Numbered from the stretch's first letter, positions 27,701 through 36,953 are shown. The stretch: 64,000 bases of DNA from OCS155 cluster bacterium AG-422-J23 (GCA_003213625.1 QCMT01000001.1:1-64000), one strand, 5' to 3'. Program-made: numbers and translations. Notes: generated from the letters alone by a model not told the origin.

Positions 27701-29542
27701 TTAAATTTTTGACGTTAAAAAATGACTCGTTGACTGTATAGTCACCATTGGATTCACTCCAGAACATCGAGGAAACACCGATGAGTCAACAACATAAACA
27801 TTATCTAATCCATGTACTTTTCCATCAATATCAGTAACTCCTTGACTTGGATCTGGATTCATTCTTGCAGTTCCCATTTGATGTGCAGAACCAAGCAGCA
27901 TTCTAAAAGGCTGATTTTTTATTGCTCTGATGTCATTTATGAAGTCTTCGATGTCTATATTTGATGATTTTTTCCAATGCATTGTGGGAGAGGCTGCAAC
28001 CATAATCTCTTCTGCGCCGGCTAAATAATTTGCTCGTACAAGGTTTTCAATTCCATGCATCAAGTTCTTATGATCAAAATCGTTTAAATTATAATCCCAT
28101 AAATGTTGGGGGTTCTTATTGATGATCGACCCAGAGCTAGTATCTGATGTCAGAACTATCCCTCCAGACCAATGATTGTAGCTTTCAACAAAATCATCAA
28201 ATTTATCAGTGTTATTGGGAAAAAACGGGAAGAAAAGACTTGGATGCATTGGCAGTCCCTCTAAAAGGTATCCATAATTGTCTTTCATAAACAAATTGTC
28301 ATCTGAGTAAATACCCTGCATTGTTCCTGCCCATGGTTTTTGTTCGTCTGAGAATTTACCTGCTACACCAGAAACAGGATGTAGTTTTAAATTATGACCA
28401 AGATGTTTATTTCTATATCCACTATCAAGCAATATTTTTGGGGTATTCAGGGAACCAGCAGCAAGTATCACCTTATCAACGGCAACTTTATGTAATGTCC
28501 CGTTATTTTCAACATTAATGTGTATTGCTTTTCCATTTGATATATCAAGGCTTTTGATATTTGTATCACTGAACACATTTTTGGGATCAAATTTATCTTC
28601 TGAAAACCAAACTTTGTTAGTGGAGTTGATACTTTCATCGTAACGACCAAAAGTACTGAAGCCAGATTCTGTGCAATCTGCATTACTGGTATTCCTTGGG
28701 ATAATTTTATAACTTAGATCATTAAGCTCTAATCCCTCTGCAAATTTCTCTTCTTTTTGTGGGATTCGATTATTTTCTACATCAACATTTAATTCTTTAC
28801 AGACATAATCCATACTGCTTTTAAATTCACTGGAGTTGAAATAGTTATCTTGTCCTGTAAGTGAGTCCCATTCACTTAATATTTTGTCAGGTGTTCGAAG
28901 AGAAGTTGTCCAATTCACGCTGGTACCTCCACCAATTCCCATTCCAGCTAAAAGTAAGACTTTATATCCTCTGGTTTGTTGTATTCCGTTAGTGTCATAG
29001 AAGTTGTGATATCCGAATGTCTCGTTGTTTGTCTCACCATTTCCATGACTGCCTTTTTCGAAGAGACCTACTTCATATTTTTCATTGAGTATATTGGCTG
29101 CGACACCTCCACCAGAACCACTTCCAATCACTGCTACCTCAATACTTTTTGGAATTGATACATCTTTTTTTTCTATTGTTGTATTTTTATAGATTGGATA
29201 ATCAAGATGTTTGTATACAGAGCCCTCGCCGTCAAGGGATCTTGCAGTACTTAATCCAAATAATGCTGTCATGCCTGAGCCAAGTTTTCTCAGCAATGAT
29301 AAGTTCGAGCTTTGTAGATTTTGAACAAATTTAGGAATATTTTTGTCTTTAATGAAGACCTTTCTTATTCCAAAAGAAAAGATAAAAAAGACGATTTTTA
29401 AAAGTACGATCTCTGATTTATCAGGAAAATTTTCGAGGATAAAGTTAAAGTATTTCTCAGAGTTTGTTGTTTCTTCTTCATTGAAATTTGGGTACAAACT
29501 CGAAAAGATTACCCTGAATGATTTAGATATTCTTTTATCCAT
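27701..29542 (-). CDS. GMC-family oxidoreductase (long-chain alcohol oxidase-like)
   Basis: A 613-residue FAD enzyme. The first 130 residues form a helical extension, as in long-chain fatty alcohol oxidases. The FAD-binding motif VAVIGSGSGGGVAANIL follows, then GMGIGGGTSVNW. The C-terminal GMC signature is HQMGTARMNPDPSQGV ... VDSSVFPRCSGVNPMVTIQ; the usual His-Asn pair position reads VNP here. It probably oxidises a primary or sterol-type alcohol. TAGAAT lies 6 nt upstream of the ATG, a leaderless arrangement. Convergent with the thioesterase gene. Confidence 0.88.
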   Translation of the reverse strand: MDKRISKSFRVIFSSLYPNFNEEETTNSEKYFNFILENFPDKSEIVLLKIVFFIFSFGIRKVFIKDKNIPKFVQNLQSSNLSLLRKLGSGMTALFGLSTARSLDGEGSVYKHLDYPIYKNTTIEKKDVSIPKSIEVAVIGSGSGGGVAANILNEKYEVGLFEKGSHGNGETNNETFGYHNFYDTNGIQQTRGYKVLLLAGMGIGGGTSVNWTTSLRTPDKILSEWDSLTGQDNYFNSSEFKSSMDYVCKELNVDVENNRIPQKEEKFAEGLELNDLSYKIIPRNTSNADCTESGFSTFGRYDESINSTNKVWFSEDKFDPKNVFSDTNIKSLDISNGKAIHINVENNGTLHKVAVDKVILAAGSLNTPKILLDSGYRNKHLGHNLKLHPVSGVAGKFSDEQKPWAGTMQGIYSDDNLFMKDNYGYLLEGLPMHPSLFFPFFPNNTDKFDDFVESYNHWSGGIVLTSDTSSGSIINKNPQHLWDYNLNDFDHKNLMHGIENLVRANYLAGAEEIMVAASPTMHWKKSSNIDIEDFINDIRAIKNQPFRMLLGSAHQMGTARMNPDPSQGVTDIDGKVHGLDNVYVVDSSVFPRCSGVNPMVTIQSTSHFLTSKI

Positions 29543-29704
29543 ATATACATTCTACAGGTTGTTTGAAGAGGGCATAATTGACTTTTGGCAGTTTTGGCAG
29601 TGATAAAGCCTATTTGAGGCGACAGTTATGCATAATTTTAAACTTCTTTTGCCAAAAAGTTATTTTACTTTCCAGGCTGAATAGAAATTATTATCATTAG
29701 TTTT

Positions 29705-30658
29705 GTGCAATTATTTAATAATAAAAATGACAAACTTAATTTAGTTGAGGAAAAACCCTTCAAACTAGAGAAAGATATCCAAGAATTAGTAGAAAAGAAC
29801 TCGGATTCTCTTTTAGGCCTTGAATTTATTGGTAGTGAAATAACAGTTGATAAGTATAGAATTGACTCTCTCTGTTTTGATAATGAAACAAATTCTTTTG
29901 TTATAGTTGAATACAAAAAAGGAAGTAGTTACTCAGTAATTGACCAGGGCTATACATATCTTCAGCTCTTATTAAACAATAAGTCGGATTTTTTATTAAT
30001 TTATTCTGAATACTTGGAGAAAGTAGTGAAGGCTAATGATATCGATTGGAGTCAATCAAGAATTATATTTGTTTCCCAATCTTTTAATAATTATCAAAAA
30101 GATAGTGTTAATTTTAAAGACCTGCCATTTGAGTTATGGGAGATTGCAAGATACAGTAACGACCAAATCTCTTTAAATAAACATGTCTCAACCTCTACAG
30201 AGTCAGTTAAAACAATATCAACAGCAAATAGCAAAAACTTCAAAGCTGTAACTGATGAAATTAAATCTTACGATGAAGAATTCCATCTAAAAAATTTTGG
30301 TGTACAACTCCAGGAAAACTGGATAGATTTTAGAGAACAAATGATGCAGATAGATGGCATGGAAATGAATATTATAAAACGATATATAGCTTTCACTATG
30401 GGATTTAGAAAAAGCATATGTTATTGTAATACCCAATCCAACGGATTCCGTATCGATATTGTTAGAGGCGCGATTAAAAATGGAAAAAAGAATAAAGACT
30501 TTTTAACTCTAGACGATCCAAAGAATATGGCTAAGGAAAATAGCTGGACCTGGAAAAATGGAGACACAGGCCATAAATACGAAATAAAATTTGATAAAAA
30601 CACCGATGTTGATTATTTAGTATTCTTATTAAATCAACAAGTTAAAAGATATCAATAA
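29705..30658 (+). CDS. NucS-like endonuclease domain plus DUF5655 protein
   Basis: A 317-residue protein of a family often found with restriction systems. The N-terminus (KLEKDIQELVEKNSDSLLGLEF) leads to a PD-(D/E)XK core: RIDSLCF (Asp) ... FVIVEYKKGSSYSVIDQGYTYL (E-x-K and Q). The C-terminal 110 residues fit DUF5655 (IKRYIAFTMGFRKSICYCNTQSNGFRIDI ... YEIKFDKNTDVDYLVFLLNQ). The start is GTG, 7 nt after TATCAT, with no ribosome site. It lies just before hsdR and is probably a functional partner or a separate defence nuclease. Confidence 0.8.
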   Translation: MQLFNNKNDKLNLVEEKPFKLEKDIQELVEKNSDSLLGLEFIGSEITVDKYRIDSLCFDNETNSFVIVEYKKGSSYSVIDQGYTYLQLLLNNKSDFLLIYSEYLEKVVKANDIDWSQSRIIFVSQSFNNYQKDSVNFKDLPFELWEIARYSNDQISLNKHVSTSTESVKTISTANSKNFKAVTDEIKSYDEEFHLKNFGVQLQENWIDFREQMMQIDGMEMNIIKRYIAFTMGFRKSICYCNTQSNGFRIDIVRGAIKNGKKNKDFLTLDDPKNMAKENSWTWKNGDTGHKYEIKFDKNTDVDYLVFLLNQQVKRYQ

Positions 30659-30715
30659 ATAAAAGAAGACTAATTTTTTATCGAATTCAAAGCTCCTGGC
30701 TTTTATAATCACAAT

Positions 30716-33205
30716 ATGGCAATAAGTAAAAACGAAGCTCAAAGCAGAATTCAGATTAATAAAATGCTTGAGCTTTCAGGTTGGGATCTAGACATAGATA
30801 GCGAAAAAAGGAATGTTGAAGTTGAATACCCTACACCTTCAGGCAGAGAAGCCGATTATGTTTTACTAGATAAAAATGGCTTTCCTCTTTGCGTCTTAGA
30901 AGCAAAAAATTTTGAGACAGATCCACTTATTGCAAAAGAACAAGCGAGAGATTACGCCAATCAATTAAGTTGCCGTTTTATCATTCTTTCAAATGGAAGA
31001 GAACACTATTTTTGGGATATTGAAACTGGCAATCCAAATACCATAGGAGAATTTCCTCAACAAAGGAATCTTGAAGAGAGAAAAGAGGGATTCAATCCAC
31101 ATCAGGATAAAGAAAACATTGATGAGATAGGAGATGATTATATTGCTTTGTCTCAGATGCCTGATTACGCAAATAAGCCAGAATACAAAGACGAATCAGC
31201 CCGAGAAGAGTTCATTTTTACCAATCGTTTAAGGTTTTTAAGGAAATATCAACTAGAGGCACTACTTTCTATCCAAAAAGGAATTCAAGAGGGTTCAGAG
31301 CGCTTTCTTTTAGAGATGGCAACTGGTACAGGTAAAACTCTTACCTCTAGTGCAATTATCAAAATGTTTTTACGCAATTTTGGTGTAAAACGAGTTTTGT
31401 TTCTTGTTGATAGATTAGAACTTGAGACACAGGCTCAAAAGGAGTTCAATGATGTCCTAAAAAATGATTACACAACAGTTATTTGGAAAGAAAACTCGAA
31501 GAATTGGAATAATGCACATATCGTTGTCTCTACTGTTCAATCTTTCATTTCAAACAATAAATATAAGAAAATATTCAAACCAAGTGATTTTGACTTAGTT
31601 ATTTCAGACGAAGCACACAGATCTTTAGGTAGAAAAAGTAGAAGAGTATTTGAATACTTCGTTGGATTTAAATTAGGACTCACTGCAACACCTAAAGATT
31701 ATTTAAAGTCAGTCAATGTCTCTGGCTTAACTGAGAGAGACCCAAGAGAGCTAGAGCGCAGAATGATGTTAGATACCTATACAACTTTTGGATGTAGAAG
31801 TGGCGAACCAACCTTTAGGTACTCTCTTTTAGATGGTGTTAAAGATGGCTTTCTTATAAATCCATTTGTATACGATGCACGAACAGATATTACAACAGAG
31901 TTACTCAGTGAAGAAGGGTACCTTTTTGAAGACACTGATGAAGACGGCAATGATGTCGAAGAGACATTTACTAAGAAAGATTTTGAAAAGAAGTTTTTCT
32001 CTGAAGAAACAAACAGAAAATTCTGTGAGACATTTTTACAAAATGCAAGAAAAGATCCATATACAGGAGAGATAGGAAAGTCTTTAATATTCTGCGTTTC
32101 ACAAAAGCATGCAGCAAAAGTAACTCAGATTTTAAACGAGTATGCACTTGAGATGTACTCAAACAAATATCAAAGTGATTTTGCAGTACAAGTGACTTCT
32201 AATGTGATGGGTTCACAACAAATGACTATAGATTTTGCAAACAACACACTAAATGGTTTTTCTACAGTAAACGAGTACTACAGAACTTCTAAGACAAGAG
32301 TGTGTGTCACAGTTGGCATGATGACAACAGGTTATGATTGTACTGATTTATTAAATATTGCCATGATGCGACCAATTTATTCTCCATCAGATTTCATTCA
32401 GATGAAAGGAAGAGGCACAAGAAGAAAAGACTTTATCGAGGATTGGATAGATAAAGACGAAGTCAATGAAGCTATAGATTCTATAAAACATGATTTTGCA
32501 CTCTTCGATTTTTTCGGCAATTATGAGTATTTTGAAAAAGAGTTTGATTATGACCAAAAGCTGAAACTACCAGCTAAACCTTCAAAATCTGGAGAACCTC
32601 CAATAGATATTGATACCCCAGAGCTAGATACAGCTGAAAGCTATGTTTTAGATCCACTTAAATCACTAGAAGAAATCCCTTTAACCACCCAGGGAATGAA
32701 AATAGATCAGGTGTATTTTGATAGATTTAAAGACACTATTCAAGATCATCCAGAATTAAGAGAACTCGTTGAGCTTGGAGAAGTGTCAAAAATAGAAGAG
32801 TACTTAGCCAAAAAAGTTTTTGATAAACCTGAGGAGTACTTCTCGCTTAAAAATCTTGAGATTGCATTAAAAACTGACAGAAAGCTATCTGTATTGGATA
32901 TTTTGATGTACAGTTTTGGGTTTACCGACAGAATTAAAACAAAACAGGAACAACTTGAAGAGGCGTTTGATAAGTTTGATAATGAACACCAACCAGAAGA
33001 AGCGTATTTTAGAAGTGCTCGCTATTTCTTTGAGACTTACTTAGTAGATAAAGAAGTAAGAGAGATTATAGAAAGTAGAAAATATGCAGATCTCAATACA
33101 CATTCGTCTAATTTATTAGAACACTTTAAAGCAATACCTGAAGGTATGAGAGATACAATATTGTCGTATATAAAAAATAATATAGAGATTGAGAAGTTTG
33201 CATAG
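30716..33205 (+). CDS. hsdR: type I restriction enzyme, R subunit (EcoEI-like)
   Basis: An 829-residue translocating restriction subunit. N-terminal nuclease: GREADYVLLDKNGFPLCVLEAKN gives the Asp and E-x-K of the PD-(D/E)XK site. Helicase motifs: Walker A MATGTGKTLT, DEAH box SDEAHRS, motif III GLTATP, and motif VI QMKGRGTRR. The C-terminal 250 residues resemble the EcoEI R C-terminal domain. A perfect TATAAT ends 6 nt before the ATG, which suggests a leaderless mRNA. hsdMS starts at the next base after the TAG stop. Confidence 0.94.
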   Translation: MAISKNEAQSRIQINKMLELSGWDLDIDSEKRNVEVEYPTPSGREADYVLLDKNGFPLCVLEAKNFETDPLIAKEQARDYANQLSCRFIILSNGREHYFWDIETGNPNTIGEFPQQRNLEERKEGFNPHQDKENIDEIGDDYIALSQMPDYANKPEYKDESAREEFIFTNRLRFLRKYQLEALLSIQKGIQEGSERFLLEMATGTGKTLTSSAIIKMFLRNFGVKRVLFLVDRLELETQAQKEFNDVLKNDYTTVIWKENSKNWNNAHIVVSTVQSFISNNKYKKIFKPSDFDLVISDEAHRSLGRKSRRVFEYFVGFKLGLTATPKDYLKSVNVSGLTERDPRELERRMMLDTYTTFGCRSGEPTFRYSLLDGVKDGFLINPFVYDARTDITTELLSEEGYLFEDTDEDGNDVEETFTKKDFEKKFFSEETNRKFCETFLQNARKDPYTGEIGKSLIFCVSQKHAAKVTQILNEYALEMYSNKYQSDFAVQVTSNVMGSQQMTIDFANNTLNGFSTVNEYYRTSKTRVCVTVGMMTTGYDCTDLLNIAMMRPIYSPSDFIQMKGRGTRRKDFIEDWIDKDEVNEAIDSIKHDFALFDFFGNYEYFEKEFDYDQKLKLPAKPSKSGEPPIDIDTPELDTAESYVLDPLKSLEEIPLTTQGMKIDQVYFDRFKDTIQDHPELRELVELGEVSKIEEYLAKKVFDKPEEYFSLKNLEIALKTDRKLSVLDILMYSFGFTDRIKTKQEQLEEAFDKFDNEHQPEEAYFRSARYFFETYLVDKEVREIIESRKYADLNTHSSNLLEHFKAIPEGMRDTILSYIKNNIEIEKFA

Positions 33206-35551
33206 ATGTTAGACCAAGAGACAAAGAAAAAAATTAATGACCTTCGAGATACTCTCGTAGGAAAAGTTCCAGATCCAAAAAGCCAAGTAGAGCAAATCAT
33301 GATTGCATTGATTTACAAATTCATGAATGACATGGACAAAGAGTCTACTGATTTAGGTGGAGAAGCATCATTTTTTGTTGGAGACTTTGAAAAGTATTCT
33401 TGGGACAATTTATTTGATACAAAGGTTTCTGGAAGTGAACTGGTTGACCTGTATTCAACAGCAGTTGAGTCAATGGAAGAAAATCCTAATATCCCACAGC
33501 TTTTTAGAGATATATTTAAAAATTCCTATATACCTTACAAAGATGCTGAAACATTAAGACTCTTTTTAAGCCAAATTGATGATTTTGAGTATTCAAAAGA
33601 CTCTGAACAACTTGGTGATGCTTTTGAGCATATTTTAAACTCACTTAGCTCTCAAGGTGATGCGGGACAATTCAGAACTCCAAGACACATTATTGACTTT
33701 ATTGTTGAAATAGTAGATCCTAAAAAAGATGAAACTGTATTAGACCCTGCCTCTGGTACTTCAGGATTTTTAATTTCAGCTTTTAAACATATTGTTCAAT
33801 CAAACTCTGAAAAAAGTAGTGGAGACTTACTTTCTGCAGCTGAACGAAAAAAAATTATGAAAAATATTAATGGTTATGACATTTCTCCAGACATGGTTCG
33901 AATTGGACTTGCCAACATGTATCTTCATGGATTTCCTGAACCAAATGTAGTTGAATATGATGCGTTAACTTCTGAAGATAGATGGAATGAATACTATGAT
34001 GTCATTCTTGCTAATCCACCATTTATGACTCCAAAAGGAGGTATTAGACCACATAATAAATTTGGACTTAAATCAAATAGAGCTGAAGTTCTGTTTGTTG
34101 ACTACATCCTTACACACTTAAAGCCAAAAGGTAGAGCAGGAATTATTGTACCTGAAGGTATTATTTTTCAGTCAGGTAAAGCATATGTGGAACTAAGAAA
34201 GAAACTAGTTGAGAATGGGTTGACAGGTGTAGTTTCACTTCCTGCTGGAGTTTTCAATCCATATTCTGGTGTAAAGACATCAATCTTAATTATCGATAAA
34301 TCTTCTAATACAGAAGAAATATATTTTGTAAAAATTGAAAACGATGGATTTAGTTTGGGAGCAAAAAGAACGCCGATTTCGTCAAACGATTTACCTGATA
34401 TATTACCTAAATTAAAAAACTTCAACAACACAAAAGAATTAGATAAAATTTCCAAATCCAATTTACTTAAAGACGAAAAAGTTATATTGAATAATAACTT
34501 AAATAAGATTGAAAATTTAAAAACAGGGTATCAAATTGAAAAATTAGAAAATTTGATTGAAATAACAAGTGGATATGCATTCAAATCTAAACAATTCAGT
34601 AAAACAGAAGGAATGCCTTTAATAAGGATTCGAGACATTTTATCAAATGATACTAAAACATATTTTACAGGTGAATATGATGACAAATATTTTGTTAACA
34701 AAGGTGATTTGCTTGTAGGTATGGATGGTGACTTTCATATTGGAATTTGGAAGGGTCCAAAAGCACTTCTTAATCAAAGAGTATGCATTCTCAAACCAAA
34801 TAAAAAAATTTTAAAAGAATATTTATTTCGAGCTATTCAAAAACCAGTCAGCAACATTCATGAGAATACCTTTGCTGTAACTGTAAAACATATTTCTGCA
34901 AAACAAATAAATCAAATAGAGATCCCCCTCCCACCATTAGAAAAACAACAAGAAATAGTAGATGAGATAGAACAGTATCAAAAAGTAATTGATGGAGCGA
35001 GCCAAGTAGTTGAAAATTACTTTCCCAAAATCAATATAGATAGCAATTGGGAATTAATAAATTTTGAAGAAAGTTGCAAAGTGCTAAAACCAATGAAGAA
35101 AATCAAAAAAACTGAAATGCTATCTAGTGGCAAGTTTCCTGTTATTGATCAATCAATGAAATTTATCAGTGGTTATACCAATCATGAAGAAGGTCGCTTT
35201 ATAGTTACAAAACCTCTTATCATTTTTGGAGATCACACAAGAATTCTAAAATTTGTTGAAGAAGATTTCTACCCTGGTGCTGATGGGATAAAAGTTTTAG
35301 AACCTTTAAAAGAAAAATTTTTACCAAAGTATTTTTTTTACATATTAAAGAATATAAAATTACCAAATTTGGGTTACAGCAGACATTTTAAAGAACTAAA
35401 AAAAGTAAATATTCCCTGTCCATCGATTGATTTACAAAAAGAAATTGTTACCGAATTAGACAAAGATATGGAAGTATTAAATCAAAATGAAGATTTGATT
35501 GAAAACTTGAACTCTAGAATAAACTCTATTATTAATTCACTTTACAAATAA
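33206..35551 (+). CDS. hsdM: fused type I methyltransferase-specificity protein (HsdM-HsdS)
   Basis: 781 residues, about 300 longer than a standard HsdM. The first 450 residues are a complete N6-adenine methyltransferase: helical HsdM N-terminus, SAM motif DPASGTSGFLISA, and catalytic NPPF. The remainder is HsdS-like with two target-recognition domains: TRD1 (IEKLENLIEITSGYAFKSK ...), then the spacer helix IPLPPLEKQQEIVDEIEQYQKVIDGA, TRD2 (NFEESCKVLKPMKK ...), and a second spacer helix IPCPSIDLQKEIVTELDKD. No separate hsdS is present. ATG directly follows the hsdR stop. Confidence 0.9.
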   Translation: MLDQETKKKINDLRDTLVGKVPDPKSQVEQIMIALIYKFMNDMDKESTDLGGEASFFVGDFEKYSWDNLFDTKVSGSELVDLYSTAVESMEENPNIPQLFRDIFKNSYIPYKDAETLRLFLSQIDDFEYSKDSEQLGDAFEHILNSLSSQGDAGQFRTPRHIIDFIVEIVDPKKDETVLDPASGTSGFLISAFKHIVQSNSEKSSGDLLSAAERKKIMKNINGYDISPDMVRIGLANMYLHGFPEPNVVEYDALTSEDRWNEYYDVILANPPFMTPKGGIRPHNKFGLKSNRAEVLFVDYILTHLKPKGRAGIIVPEGIIFQSGKAYVELRKKLVENGLTGVVSLPAGVFNPYSGVKTSILIIDKSSNTEEIYFVKIENDGFSLGAKRTPISSNDLPDILPKLKNFNNTKELDKISKSNLLKDEKVILNNNLNKIENLKTGYQIEKLENLIEITSGYAFKSKQFSKTEGMPLIRIRDILSNDTKTYFTGEYDDKYFVNKGDLLVGMDGDFHIGIWKGPKALLNQRVCILKPNKKILKEYLFRAIQKPVSNIHENTFAVTVKHISAKQINQIEIPLPPLEKQQEIVDEIEQYQKVIDGASQVVENYFPKINIDSNWELINFEESCKVLKPMKKIKKTEMLSSGKFPVIDQSMKFISGYTNHEEGRFIVTKPLIIFGDHTRILKFVEEDFYPGADGIKVLEPLKEKFLPKYFFYILKNIKLPNLGYSRHFKELKKVNIPCPSIDLQKEIVTELDKDMEVLNQNEDLIENLNSRINSIINSLYK

Positions 35552-35712
35552 TATAAACAATTTTGAAAATAGCGTTACACGCTGTCTCTAATCTTCTACT
35601 AGGTCAGCAATAAGATTACGCCCAGTAACAAAGAAACCCCAGGAAGAAATTTTCTTAAAGCCTTAAATCATTTTGTCGCTTTAATATTTATTTTACTTTC
35701 CTAGGGTTTTCT
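35552..35712. other. gap between converging genes
   Basis: 161 nt without a convincing ORF. Cccaggaag near 35638 and ctttcctaggg near 35695 are roughly complementary and might form a long weak hairpin serving both converging genes; the match is imperfect. Confidence 0.3.
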
Positions 35713-35964
35713 TTATAAGTAGATCTCTCTAACTCCACCCATATGCTCTGTACATATGTGGTATGTCAATCTTGCTCTAGAACATTCTTCACATTTGTAG
35801 ACAAAGTATTTTTCATTGTCACCATCTACATACTTTTGAGCCATGATCACTGCAACATCTAAGGCATCTAGAATGTTATAAAAATGACCATCATTATGAT
35901 AAGCACCCGTATAACAAAAAGGACACAACGTGTTACAGGAGTGGAGAGAGGCTAGGCTCTCTAT
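35713..35964 (-). CDS. zinc-ribbon protein, probable ATA start
   Basis: An 83-residue protein I do not recognise. It has Cys pairs typical of zinc sites: SCNTLCPFC near the N-terminus, and YKCEECSRARL followed by HICTEH. The start is unusual: the only ribosome site (aaaaggagg) is followed 4 nt later by in-frame ATA at 35964..35962. The only standard alternative is TTG at 35928 (71 residues), which has no ribosome site and would cut off part of the first Cys cluster. It lies 12 nt after the stop of the next small zinc-binding gene, so they form an operon. Confidence 0.65.
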   Translation of the reverse strand: MESLASLHSCNTLCPFCYTGAYHNDGHFYNILDALDVAVIMAQKYVDGDNEKYFVYKCEECSRARLTYHICTEHMGGVREIYL

Positions 35965-35976
35965 TGTTCCTCCTTT

Positions 35977-36132
35977 TTAGGCTGCTTCAACACATTCGGG
36001 GTGTCGCCAGACTACTCCTGAGTAGTTGGTTTTATCATTATCTGTAAATGTCATCCATACTACTTGTCCTTTGAAGACAGGTTTATGGCATCCAAAACAG
36101 TATGATTTAAACCGAGCTCTTACTGATGGTAT
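35977..36132 (-). CDS. 51-residue zinc finger (C-x2-C-x28-H-x2-C), probable ATA start
   Basis: Small minus-strand gene with Cys12, Cys15, His44 and Cys47 (YCFGCHKPVF ... VVWRHPEC), the spacing C-x2-C-x28-H-x2-C. This spacing is the one used by PARP-type zinc fingers, but resemblance rests on spacing and the WxHPxC end only. A perfect Shine-Dalgarno (aaaggaggtga) ends in an in-frame TGA; the only possible start before the first Cys is ATA at 36132..36130, 6 nt from aggagg. The first ATG falls after the first Cys pair. The promoter region is shared with the vWA gene and its palindromic sites. Confidence 0.65.
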   Translation of the reverse strand: MPSVRARFKSYCFGCHKPVFKGQVVWMTFTDNDKTNYSGVVWRHPECVEAA

Positions 36133-36193
36133 TGTTCACCTCCTTTATTTGTTTCTATAAATCTATCAAAGCTTAAATTACAAAACAAATTAA

Positions 36194-36212
36194 TATTATA
36201 AAAAATATAATA
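36194..36212. promoter_or_regulatory. 19-bp palindromic operator, copy 1 (upstream of vWA -35)
   Basis: TATTATA-AAAAA-TATAATA, a perfect 7-5-7 inverted repeat, 5 nt before the TTGACA of the vWA promoter. It is also about 60 nt upstream of the divergent zinc-finger operon. Same half-sites as at 36246, 39222 and 41008. Candidate binding site of the NrtR-like regulator at 38344 (inference). Confidence 0.65.
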
Positions 36213-36217
36213 AATAG

Positions 36218-36245
36218 TTGACATACAAATATTTGATGATATAAT
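36218..36245 (+). promoter_or_regulatory. consensus promoter of the vWA gene
   Basis: Perfect TTGACA (36218..36223), 16 nt, perfect TATAAT (36240..36245). It is flanked on both sides by the 19-bp palindromes. Confidence 0.75.
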
Positions 36246-36264
36246 TATTATAAAATATATAATA
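36246..36264. promoter_or_regulatory. 19-bp palindromic operator, copy 2 (at vWA start site)
   Basis: TATTATA-AAATA-TATAATA, perfect, starting at the base after the -10 box and so covering the transcription start. A protein bound here would block initiation. Centre to centre it is 52 bp from copy 1. Confidence 0.7.
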
Positions 36265-36276
36265 AATAGGAGAATT

Positions 36277-36927
36277 ATGACAAATAAAGAAAAAGAAAAA
36301 AACAACTTCTTAAACATAAGAGTTGTTTTAGATAGATCAGGATCAATGTCTCACTGTGTGCACCAGACAATAGATGCATTAAATGGTTATTTAATCGGAA
36401 TGCAGAAAGAAAACACAGAGGGTGTAGTTACAGTAAGCCTTTTTGATTCACAGTCAATCGATATTGGTGTTGATAAAGTTCAGATTAAAGACCTATCGCC
36501 ACTTGATTACTCTTTCTTAACTCCCAGAGCAAGCACACCACTATATGATGCTATAGGTGCAGCCCTTTATGAACACAGTAATTACGACGCTACCAAAGAT
36601 GACAAAAAAGTATTAGTAATCGTAACTGATGGTTTAGAGAATGCTTCGAGAGAATACACAGGTCAAGCAATTAAAAAACTTGTGGAAGAAAAAGAAAAGG
36701 CAGGCTGGTTAATAGTCTATCTTGGTTCAGATCATGATATCTACAAACAGACAAAAATAATGGGAATTGGTCCAGAGAGATCTATTCGATATAGCAAAGG
36801 CAAGTCAGATAGTGTATTTAGATCAGTTCAGAGAACATCAAGAGATTATTACAGAGGTACAAAAGCCATTGATATTGAATTTACAGAAGAAGAAAGGAGA
36901 GATGCAGAAGAAGATAACCAGGTTTAA
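36277..36927 (+). CDS. von Willebrand factor A domain protein
   Basis: A 216-residue cytosolic vWA protein. The full metal-ion-dependent adhesion site is present: D19-R-S21-G-S23 (VVLDRSGSM), the Thr in ASTPLYDAIG, and the Asp in VIVTDGLENAS. The last 45 residues are charged. Such stand-alone vWA proteins occur with AAA ATPases or in mobile and defence regions; no ATPase partner is nearby. Strong ribosome site aggag, 4 nt before the ATG. Expression is very likely controlled through the two palindromes at its promoter. A terminator follows. Confidence 0.9.
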   Translation: MTNKEKEKNNFLNIRVVLDRSGSMSHCVHQTIDALNGYLIGMQKENTEGVVTVSLFDSQSIDIGVDKVQIKDLSPLDYSFLTPRASTPLYDAIGAALYEHSNYDATKDDKKVLVIVTDGLENASREYTGQAIKKLVEEKEKAGWLIVYLGSDHDIYKQTKIMGIGPERSIRYSKGKSDSVFRSVQRTSRDYYRGTKAIDIEFTEEERRDAEEDNQV

Positions 36928-36953
36928 TTAGCCAGACCTCCTTGGTTACCTCT

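Noticed and set aside
35946-35963. Inverted repeat agagaggctaggctctct as an operator
   Set aside because: It lies within the coding start of the 83-residue gene, has central mismatches and no second copy was found.
36130-36144. GTG inside aaaggaggtgaacaata as start of a real gene
   Set aside because: Its frame closes after ten codons (TAA) and lacks a ribosome site; the zinc-finger frame is the coding one.
36120-36317. Minus-strand 65-codon hydrophobic ORF across the vWA promoter
   Set aside because: Made of low-complexity A/T sequence covering promoter, operators and the vWA start; no ribosome site.
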